A stretch of DNA of 11,599 nt from positions 1 to 11,599 of the forward strand of contig CAYONT010000054.1 of assembly GCA_964405405.1 (NCBI GenBank), written 5' to 3'. Source of the stretch: CAMCYM01 sp964405405. GTDB taxonomy: Bacteria > Bacteroidota > Bacteroidia > Flavobacteriales_D > Sanyastnellaceae. The notes under the pieces were generated by a model that saw only the letters and a program-made list of their open reading frames with translations, made no database searches and was not told the DNA's origin. Shown piece after piece: positions 6,696-11,599 of the stretch. The stretch's first letter is position 1. The number at the start of each line of letters is the position of its first letter. The position numbers and the translations under genes are program-made.

Positions 6696-6967
6696 TGGGA
6701 CCGGGTTGGACCGCCGTGACTGAGGCGCTCCCCGCCGACCAAGAGCGGGTGCTCGCCTGGGTACCCGGCAACGTTGTCCACCTCCCCGGCAAAGACGGCT
6801 CCACGGAACTCCGCGAGGTCCTGCTCCTTCGGTTCTGCGCCAACTTCTTCGCTGACCAACCGGAAAAACGGGACCGGCACGGCCTGCACTTCTGGGCCGG
6901 CGAGGGCACCAGCAACCGGTACTTCTCCGAGGTCACCCACTGGCACCCCCTCCCCCCCGCTCCCTGA
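6695..6967 (+). CDS. Small DUF551-like protein
   Basis: A 90-residue soluble protein. It has the pattern of DUF551 (PF04448), mostly known from phage and accessory proteins: GWTAVTEALPADQERVLAW near the start (4-22), HFWAGEG in the middle (65-71) and EVTHWHPLPPAP at the end (79-90; the family signature is a VTHWMPLP-type ending). Its ATG overlaps the paaG stop by one base (TGATG, 6693-6697), so the two are probably translated together. No catalytic residues can be named and no function is known for the family. It is the last gene of the very GC-rich part of the window; base composition drops shortly after it. Confidence 0.72.
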   Translation: MGPGWTAVTEALPADQERVLAWVPGNVVHLPGKDGSTELREVLLLRFCANFFADQPEKRDRHGLHFWAGEGTSNRYFSEVTHWHPLPPAP

Positions 6968-7048
6968 CCCTGTATTCTCCCATCTTTTCAATCCCCAACT
7001 GCCCGGAATGTAGGCAACCCATGCGAAAAACGACCGCAGGTTCGTTCC

Positions 7049-7831
7049 ATGGATATGAAAGCCATCTTCCTTCTCCTCTTCGCCTCGACGGTTGCCCTCT
7101 TTGAGGCCCATGGACAAACAAAAAGGGCACTGATTGTCAATGGAGATGACGGAAATCTAGAGCCGAACCAAGTCTCAAGGATCCTGGAGTTGTTAGAAAA
7201 TGGGGGTTACCAAGTCGCCTATTTGACTGGGCCTGAAGCCATTTGGCAAAATGTCAAAACCCAAGCCCAAGGGGTGAACATCTTCATCTACTCTGGACAT
7301 GGTTCCAACCAAGGATACAACGACACCGGAGGAATCTGCCTGAACGAAAGAGGGGGAATCGTATCCTCCTACACATTGGAATCGGAGATTCAATTGGCAC
7401 GGGGCGCCTTGGTCGTCTTCAAATCCGTTTGTGGCGGTGCGGGATCGAGTGCGTCTGACCGGCACGACATCGGCTTGTATTTCGCCCGCCAAAGGGTCTC
7501 CTCTTATGCCCAGCCCTTCTTCAAGATGGGCGCAAGCGCCTACTACGCAGACAATTATTCAGGTGGCATCGAGAACTTCTTGCGGGTGATGTTGGAAGGC
7601 CAAACCCTGCAAAACGCCTACCAACAAATCGCCACAAAATGGAATCAAATCGAACCCGAGGTTCCCATGCCGGGGCATCCCGCCATGCTCGTTGGGGTAT
7701 CCAGCAATTACACGCCCGGAAAACACACCGTCATCACGACCACCAACGGCGTCACGAAAGAGACCGTTGTGACCAACTACAGATCGTACGACGTCGCCTT
7801 CGCCGGAAACCCCAACTTCAAGCTCCGTTGA
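7049..7831 (+). CDS. Exported caspase-like (clan CD-type) protein
   Basis: 260 residues. An N-terminal signal peptide (FLLLFASTVALFEAHGQ, cleavage after about residue 23) predicts export. The mature part begins with the first strand of a caspase-like fold (RALIVNGD, 26-33), followed by VNIFIYSGHGSNQG (76-89), where His84 in GHG matches the catalytic histidine of caspase, CHAT and gingipain-like proteins. VVFKSVCGGAGSSASD (122-137) puts Cys128 at the end of a hydrophobic strand, as the catalytic cysteine. AQPFFKMGASAYYADNYSGG (154-173) resembles the later strand and loop of the fold. No T9SS sorting domain or membrane helix is visible, so the periplasm or an outer-membrane location is likely. 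A second ATG (7055) could be the true start and gives an equally good signal peptide. Substrate unknown. A hairpin overlaps its stop. Base composition is lower in GC than the genes to its left. Confidence 0.75.
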   Translation: MDMKAIFLLLFASTVALFEAHGQTKRALIVNGDDGNLEPNQVSRILELLENGGYQVAYLTGPEAIWQNVKTQAQGVNIFIYSGHGSNQGYNDTGGICLNERGGIVSSYTLESEIQLARGALVVFKSVCGGAGSSASDRHDIGLYFARQRVSSYAQPFFKMGASAYYADNYSGGIENFLRVMLEGQTLQNAYQQIATKWNQIEPEVPMPGHPAMLVGVSSNYTPGKHTVITTTNGVTKETVVTNYRSYDVAFAGNPNFKLR

Positions 7832-7853
7832 AGCCCCGAAACGGGACTTCTTT
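7830..7853 (+). terminator. Candidate intrinsic terminator after the caspase-like gene
   Basis: GAAG (7830-7833) and CCCG (7835-7838) pair with CGGG (7842-7845) and CTTC (7847-7850) around an AAA loop with one C/A mismatch. A short T run follows (7851-7853). The left arm overlaps the TGA stop. The T tract is weak, so the call is moderate. Confidence 0.5.
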
Positions 7854-8138
7854 GGGTGCGCTCATGACCAATTGAAAAACACACCCAGCAAAAACAGAAC
7901 CATCTCAACGGGCGAAGAGATAACATCGGCAAGGAAATCCAGCGGGTCGTGCCCTGCAACCCGATTACACAATGCCTTTCAGTCGTCTATATGAACCGCT
8001 GTCCTTTGCATTTTTTGGGGAGTTCGTTTCTATTTTTCCGGTCAGACGAAACGGAAAGTAAATGCGCCAGATTTCTCTTTTTCAAAATCCTCAGAGGGTT
8101 CTGGCTTTCACTTTGTGCGCTTTTCCCCTGCCCCAGCC
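7832..8138. other. Intergenic region upstream of the first kinase
   Basis: About 307 bases without a supported gene. It starts with the hairpin described separately. The second half (about 7980-8100) is T-rich and AT-richer than the surroundings, and probably contains the kinase promoter. TATTTTTC in the T-rich part resembles TAnnTTTG with one mismatch, with a TTTG 22 bases upstream, but neither is convincing enough to call. Short open frames here have no recognisable content. Confidence 0.55.
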
Positions 8139-9278
8139 ATGACTTCGCAAAGCCATTTGACGCCCGGTCATCTCCTGCATGACCGCTATTCCATCCAACG
8201 AACATTGGGACAAGGTGGGTTCGGCATCACCTACCTCGCCTATGACAAGAAGCTGGACCAAGAGGTTTGCATCAAAGAGTTGTTCATCGCTGGCAACAGC
8301 ACCCGAAACTCAAACATGAGCATCCAGTCCCAAAGCGTTGGGACTTTCTCCTTTCCGGATTTTGTTAAGCGATTCCTGGATGAAGCGCGCAAATTGGCTC
8401 GCTTTCAACATCCAAACATCGTCCGGGTTCTGGACCTGTTTGAAGCCCACGGGACTGCGTACATGGTGATGGAGTTCTTGCCTGGAGAGACCTTGAAAGA
8501 GACGGTCGAACAGGTGGGGGTCATGGACTTGGATACAGCATTGGGTTGGATGCACCAGCTGCTCGATGCAGTCGAGGTGGTCCATGCAAAAGGATTGCTG
8601 CACCGGGACATCAAGCCTGAGAACATCCTTTTAACCGAGAACAAGCGGTTGGTTCTCATAGACTTCGGTGCCGCACGCGACTACAATGACGGCAAGACAG
8701 CAACGCAAACTGCGATGCTCACACCCGGGTTTGCTCCCCCAGAACAGTATTCAGTGCGGGCCGTCAGAGGGCCGCAAACCGACATCTACGCCTTGGGTGC
8801 CACCCTGTACAACTTGGTGACGGGAACGAAACCACTTCCTTCTACAGACCGCATCAATGAGGATCAACCCCCTGCTCACAAGCTAAACAAATCACTACCC
8901 GAAGGGATTTCAGACGTCATCAACCGTGCTATGGAACTCAAGCCTGAGAACCGATACCCGGATGTTGCCGCCTTTAGAAATGCACTCAATCAAATCACGG
9001 CCGCCGCATCCCCGACCTCCAAACCCGCCGGGAAGCGAACGTCAGCAAAAGCAAACGAATCCAAACCAAAACGCAAAAACAGACTGGGCTTGGTGCTGGG
9101 GTTGTTCTTCGGCACCATGATCCTGGGCTTTGTTTTGATGTTGATCGAAATGGCCTCTTATGCCGGCATGTCTGACAGTTATTTCGAGGAGAATTACATC
9201 TGTGATGATTATGGCGTAATTCCTGCTGAATGGGTGGGGGATGGCGATTGCGACTGTGACGACTGCAGCGATGAGTAA
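8139..9278 (+). CDS. Membrane-anchored Hanks-type Ser/Thr protein kinase with LDLa-like acidic tail
   Basis: 379 residues. The cytosolic kinase domain (about 17-286) is complete: glycine loop LGQGGFG (23-29), ATP lysine Lys46 in CIKEL, helix-C Glu82 in LDEARKL, catalytic loop HRDIKPEN (155-162), DFG (175-177), activation-segment end TPGFAPPEQY (195-204) and DIYALGATLYNLVTG (215-229). All residues for activity are present and it is an RD kinase. A Pro/Ala/Lys linker follows, then KPKRKNR and one membrane helix (about 316-338), placing the C-terminus outside. The external tail (C355 to E379) reads IPAEWVGDGDCDCDDCSDE (361-379), like the calcium-binding half of an LDL-receptor class A repeat but with four cysteines. 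The ATG at 8139 is preferred over GTG at 8115, which adds eight residues without family support. The DUF5684-like gene follows after 31 bases with no terminator. Substrates unknown. Confidence 0.93.
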   Translation: MTSQSHLTPGHLLHDRYSIQRTLGQGGFGITYLAYDKKLDQEVCIKELFIAGNSTRNSNMSIQSQSVGTFSFPDFVKRFLDEARKLARFQHPNIVRVLDLFEAHGTAYMVMEFLPGETLKETVEQVGVMDLDTALGWMHQLLDAVEVVHAKGLLHRDIKPENILLTENKRLVLIDFGAARDYNDGKTATQTAMLTPGFAPPEQYSVRAVRGPQTDIYALGATLYNLVTGTKPLPSTDRINEDQPPAHKLNKSLPEGISDVINRAMELKPENRYPDVAAFRNALNQITAAASPTSKPAGKRTSAKANESKPKRKNRLGLVLGLFFGTMILGFVLMLIEMASYAGMSDSYFEENYICDDYGVIPAEWVGDGDCDCDDCSDE

Positions 9279-9309
9279 GAAATCAAAAACACCTTAAAAA
9301 AATGCGACT

Positions 9310-9651
9310 ATGGTAGGGATGATCATCATGTATGTGGCCCTTGTGGTGCTGGTGGTAGCGTCATACTGGGGCATTTTTGAAAAAGCAGGCCGTCCCGGAT
9401 GGGCTGCAATTGTTCCGATCTACAATGTTCTGGTGATGATGGACATCATCGGCAAATCCCGATGGTTTGCATTGTTGCTCTTTGTCCCGTTCGTCAATCT
9501 CATTGTGGGCATCTACACCATGCACTTGCTCAGCAAGTCCTTCGGGAAGGAAGCTGGATTCACTGTGGGATTGTTTCTTTTGGGATTCGTATTCTTTCCG
9601 ATTCTCGCGTTCGGAGACGCCGAGTACCAAGGGCCTGCCGGGGAGCAGTGA
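9310..9651 (+). CDS. DUF5684-like small integral membrane protein
   Basis: 113 residues with four hydrophobic segments: about 3-23, 31-48, 52-74 and 82-102. GRPGWAAIVPIYN (27-39), LSKSFGKEAGFTVGL (74-88) and the ending FPILAFGDAEYQGP (96-109) are the hallmarks of the DUF5684 family (often annotated near signal-peptidase-like proteins), whose function is unknown. It starts 31 bases after the kinase stop on the same strand, with no hairpin between, so it is probably co-transcribed. An ATG at 9302 just upstream runs into a stop after four codons and is not the start. It converges with the GldM-like gene, with a shared hairpin in the junction. It may be an accessory membrane partner of the kinase, by position only. 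Confidence 0.82.
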   Translation: MVGMIIMYVALVVLVVASYWGIFEKAGRPGWAAIVPIYNVLVMMDIIGKSRWFALLLFVPFVNLIVGIYTMHLLSKSFGKEAGFTVGLFLLGFVFFPILAFGDAEYQGPAGEQ

Positions 9652-9667
9652 GACGAGACCCTCACTG
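9646..9667. terminator. Bidirectional hairpin between convergent genes, containing both stop codons
   Basis: CAGTGAG (9646-9652) and CTCACTG (9661-9667) form a perfect seven-base stem with an eight-base loop. The left arm contains the TGA of the DUF5684-like gene, and the right arm the TGA (as TCA, 9662-9664) of the GldM-like gene. There is no T tract on either side, so it may act as a barrier or 3'-end stabiliser rather than a classical terminator. Confidence 0.55.
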
Positions 9668-10336
9668 AACCGTATAGGTCGCATATAACCGCTCCGGATA
9701 GGCGTAGTATCCGGAGAGCGTTACTTGGATTTCTTCAAATGAAATCACGCTGCCTTGTTCCAGCGTGTCGAACAGCATGTGTTGCTCTGGCGTGAATGGA
9801 AATTCTCCCCGTCTGTGAATTTCCAATCGCTCCCCCAGAGGCTTCTCGATGACCAAGATGTAAGATTCAATTCGCAAATGAGGATTGAAATCAAACCCAT
9901 CCCATCGAACACTTATTCCTGAAGCGGTCCTCAAAGCGTGTCGTGATAGCTCAGCACCATGGAGTTCGCCTGCAAATACCACCACAGGCATGGGCGGTTT
10001 GAGAATTCGAAAGTAGGAAGTATCCCTCGATCCGGCCGGTGATGCCGCAATGACCAAGAGGGTCCATGTACCGTGTGCGTCCGGACGAACTAAAATCTGT
10101 GCAGCTTTATCACCCAGGCGTTCCCACCCCTGCATCGTTCCTCCTTCTAGAAAGATGGAATCCAATGGTTCTGAAGAAACTACTTTCAACGCGTTGTCCA
10201 CCCCTCGATACACAATGTTCATTGCCGTTGGAGCAACTGTGGTTTGCGCAGACAAACTACCGGCAGCCATCAAGAAGACCAGCCAGAAGAACCGCGAACA
10301 ACCCTCGATCCTTTCAGTAATTTGATCCTTTTTCAT
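9662..10336 (-). CDS. Exported stand-alone GldM C-terminal-domain protein
   Basis: 224 residues. An N-terminal signal peptide (RFFWLVFLMAAGSLSAQ, 15-31) replaces the cytoplasmic/membrane anchor of GldM. The remainder matches the last two periplasmic domains of GldM, the inner-membrane T9SS motor protein. TTVAPTAMNIVYRGVDNAL (32-50) is the typical start of the third domain (compare SPTKMNVLYIGVDNP in GldM). PMPVVVFAGELHGAELS (115-131) followed by LRTASGISVRWDGFDF (135-150), FTPEQHMLFDTLEQGSVISFEEI (181-203) matches the fourth domain. Full GldM is about 510 residues with one membrane helix, so roughly the first 300 are absent. Such a protein could bind GldK or GldN-type partners or a GldM dimer partner in the periplasm; this is inference. 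It lies on the minus strand, convergent with the kinase pair, and downstream of a second kinase gene on the same strand. Confidence 0.8.
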   Translation of the reverse strand: MKKDQITERIEGCSRFFWLVFLMAAGSLSAQTTVAPTAMNIVYRGVDNALKVVSSEPLDSIFLEGGTMQGWERLGDKAAQILVRPDAHGTWTLLVIAASPAGSRDTSYFRILKPPMPVVVFAGELHGAELSRHALRTASGISVRWDGFDFNPHLRIESYILVIEKPLGERLEIHRRGEFPFTPEQHMLFDTLEQGSVISFEEIQVTLSGYYAYPERLYATYTVQ

Positions 10337-10351
10337 GATGTCTTCATTGTT

Positions 10352-10361
10352 GAAAATTATA
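10352..10361 (-). promoter_or_regulatory. -10/-7-like element before the GldM-like gene
   Basis: On the minus strand 10361-10352 reads TATAATTTTC. It contains a perfect TATAAT hexamer and TAATTTTC, one mismatch from TAnnTTTG. It lies 15 bases before the ATG at 10336, giving a leader of roughly ten bases. No matching upstream box was found. Confidence 0.35.
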
Positions 10362-10572
10362 CCATCAAATGGAGGGGCCTTGGACTACTGAGCCCCGCCT
10401 CCCGCAAAGGTGAGGACGGCCACAGGTAGGAGTCGGTTGGATACTCCATCGGCTGATTGCCCGATTCCCCAACGGTCGTGCACACGGAGCCCGACGGCAA
10501 CAAGGCAAGGCAGCACCTCCCGTTCCTTCACTTTGCACTTCCGGTTCACCGGTATCCCAATCCATCCCAGCC

Positions 10573-10588
10573 TGCTCGAATTCGAGCA
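10573..10588. repeat. Perfect 16-base palindrome
   Basis: TGCTCGAA followed by its exact reverse complement TTCGAGCA, with no spacer, in the gap between the GldM-like and kinase-FISUMP genes. Symmetric sites of this length are typical of dimeric regulators, but no regulator or matching second copy is visible in the window. Confidence 0.6.
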
Positions 10589-10752
10589 ACACAGGGCCGC
10601 ACAAAATCACTTGAACAAGGTCTCCTTGGGTTCCTCGATTCCTCATCCCTGCCCAACAGACCCATCCATTTCATCATACCCAAAAGCCACATCTTGAACA
10701 TCGCATTTGCTAACAAAACGAAATGCCACATCTTTTATTGCATCACAGCGCT

Positions 10753-11599
10753 TTAGATTGGAAGATCACAAACACAACGAATCGAGAGTCCATAATTCTG
10801 ATGGTAGAGACTTCTCATCAATTCACCCTCTTGGGAATACAAAACACGGCCCCATGTCGACCCGCCACTGGCCGTAGACGACCACCACGCTCCCATCTGT
10901 TCCCGTCTCATGAAGAATCCATCAGTATCCACCAATCCCGCTGGAAGAGCCCTAAAGCCCCCCGCATCCGTACCATCCCAAGCCGGGGAGCCGGAAGCCG
11001 AAGCTTTGAGTTGGACCCCGGTCCAACCTTTTGCTACGAGATGCGCTTCCAGCTTCTCCCAATCCGATTCATCAGGAACACGCCATCCACTTGGACACAA
11101 TCCCCGTCTGTCATGCACGGCATGCGCATTGTAGAGCCTGCCCCAAGGCTCCAAGTGCTTCCAATCGTTCCTGAAAACCGCTTGGGCCCCTTGGGTTGTC
11201 GAGGACCACTCGCTCTCACTCAAGTTCGAACGAAGGGGCTCTCCCGTTTGATAAACGGTAGTACGCAGGTTCTCCTTGAACCAGCATTGATTCCCTAACT
11301 GTAAAGTCTTGTACAAATGGCCATCGAATTCAACATGGTCGACCCCACACTTGAAAACTTGCGATTCAAGCCCTTCACCGTCAGACCCCAAATCGTCCAT
11401 TCCCAAACGATCAAACCATCCCATCCCATAGCCCCCCGCAATCAAAACAACGCATACCAATCCCCCAATGGCCATCCATCTCCAAGGAGGTACTTTTGCC
11501 TTGGATTCCTCCACTCCGCGCTCCTCACCTTCGGCAGGGCTTCCACCATCACCCGCCAGCCCCTTCCGGAAAGCCTCCACCGTCGCATAGCGGTTCTCA
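10753..11599 (-). CDS. Membrane-anchored Ser/Thr kinase with external FISUMP domain (N-terminal kinase part beyond the window)
   Basis: 281 residues are visible; the start lies outside the window. The first visible residues, ENRYATVEAFRKGL (1-14), match the end of the kinase C-lobe in the other kinase of this window (PENRYPDVAAFRNAL), so this is a kinase gene. An acidic, low-complexity linker (15-37) is followed by one membrane helix (about 41-61). The external part (84-277) is a complete FISUMP (Fibrobacter succinogenes major paralogous) domain: FDGHLYKTLQLGNQCWFKENLR segment (91-112), WGRLYNAHAVHDRRGLCPSGW (152-172; family YGRLYNWYAV..ARGLCPSGWHVP), GGFRALPAGL (213-222), WWSSTASGG (238-246) and LSIRCVCD (271-278). 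Cys84, Cys105, Cys168, Cys275 and Cys277 lie on the oxidising side and may form disulfides. The GTG at 11580, which would give a shorter protein, is not the start because the frame runs on into kinase sequence. Confidence 0.86.
   Translation of the reverse strand, partial: ENRYATVEAFRKGLAGDGGSPAEGEERGVEESKAKVPPWRWMAIGGLVCVVLIAGGYGMGWFDRLGMDDLGSDGEGLESQVFKCGVDHVEFDGHLYKTLQLGNQCWFKENLRTTVYQTGEPLRSNLSESEWSSTTQGAQAVFRNDWKHLEPWGRLYNAHAVHDRRGLCPSGWRVPDESDWEKLEAHLVAKGWTGVQLKASASGSPAWDGTDAGGFRALPAGLVDTDGFFMRREQMGAWWSSTASGGSTWGRVLYSQEGELMRSLYHQNYGLSIRCVCDLPI

Larger units (their letters stand above)
10337..10752. other. 416-base intergenic region, no supported gene
   Basis: Separates the GldM-like gene start from the stop of the kinase-FISUMP gene, both on the minus strand. 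It contains two adjacent five-base-stem hairpins (10429-10447 and 10448-10465), a perfect 16-base palindrome (10573-10588), a repeated ten-base word GCCACATCTT (10686-10695 and 10725-10734), and a GCATTT/AAATGC inverted repeat (10703-10708 with 10721-10726). On the minus strand, 10606-10385 is an open stretch of 74 codons without an ATG, ending PVAVLTFAGGGAQ; it is coding-like but not identifiable. The part left of about 10560 is visibly more GC-rich than the part right of it. Confidence 0.6.

Noticed and set aside
7949..8182. Small open frame before the first kinase
   Set aside because: Its content is T-rich promoter-like sequence, it overlaps the kinase start in another frame, and no motif is seen.
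11530..11580. GTG at 11580 as start of the FISUMP protein
   Set aside because: The frame continues upstream into ENRYAT, which joins with the following residues into a kinase C-lobe ending, so the gene runs past the window edge.
6970..11599. Prophage, transposon or CRISPR explanation for the composition change
   Set aside because: No integrase, transposase, phage structural gene, terminal repeats or spaced repeat array is visible in the window.

Overview
The window looks like a chromosomal segment of a GC-rich Bacteroidota, probably a Flavobacteriales-type lineage. Two tandem secreted proteins end in type IX secretion system (T9SS) C-terminal sorting domains, a protein made only of GldM-like C-terminal domains lies further right, and TAnnTTTG-like -7 boxes sit just before start codons. 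No species can be named from the sequence. There is no rRNA, tRNA, CRISPR array or recognisable insertion sequence.

Left part (1 to about 6970) is very GC-rich (hand count 46 of 60 bases G+C at 2761-2820). It holds pyrD (minus, missing only its extreme C-terminus at the window edge), an unrecognised 203-residue cytoplasmic protein (plus), smpB (minus, meeting the previous gene stop to stop), two tandem translationally overlapping arylsulfotransferase-like beta-propellers exported by T9SS (plus), a PaaG-type enoyl-CoA hydratase/isomerase (plus), and a small DUF551-like protein whose start overlaps the isomerase stop (plus). It mixes housekeeping genes with secreted enzymes.

Right part (about 6970 to 11599) is clearly less GC-rich (hand count 29 of 60 at 8341-8400) and reads as an accessory cell-surface or signalling region. 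It holds a secreted caspase-like protein with a His/Cys pair, a membrane-anchored Hanks-type Ser/Thr kinase whose short external tail resembles the calcium-binding half of an LDL-receptor class A repeat, a DUF5684-like four-helix membrane protein directly after it, a stand-alone exported protein made of the two C-terminal domains of GldM (minus), and the C-terminal part of a second membrane-anchored kinase whose external part is a complete FISUMP domain (minus, running off the right edge). The two kinases share architecture (cytosolic kinase, linker, one membrane helix, external module) but carry unrelated external modules.

Inferred theme: the right part may be a surface-sensing locus in which transmembrane kinases with exchangeable external domains, an exported cysteine-protease-like protein and a GldM-derived protein take part. 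Functional coupling is not shown by the sequence; only the proximity, the domain architectures and the composition change are. Gaps longer than 300 bases are 7832-8138 and 10337-10752; both are described.
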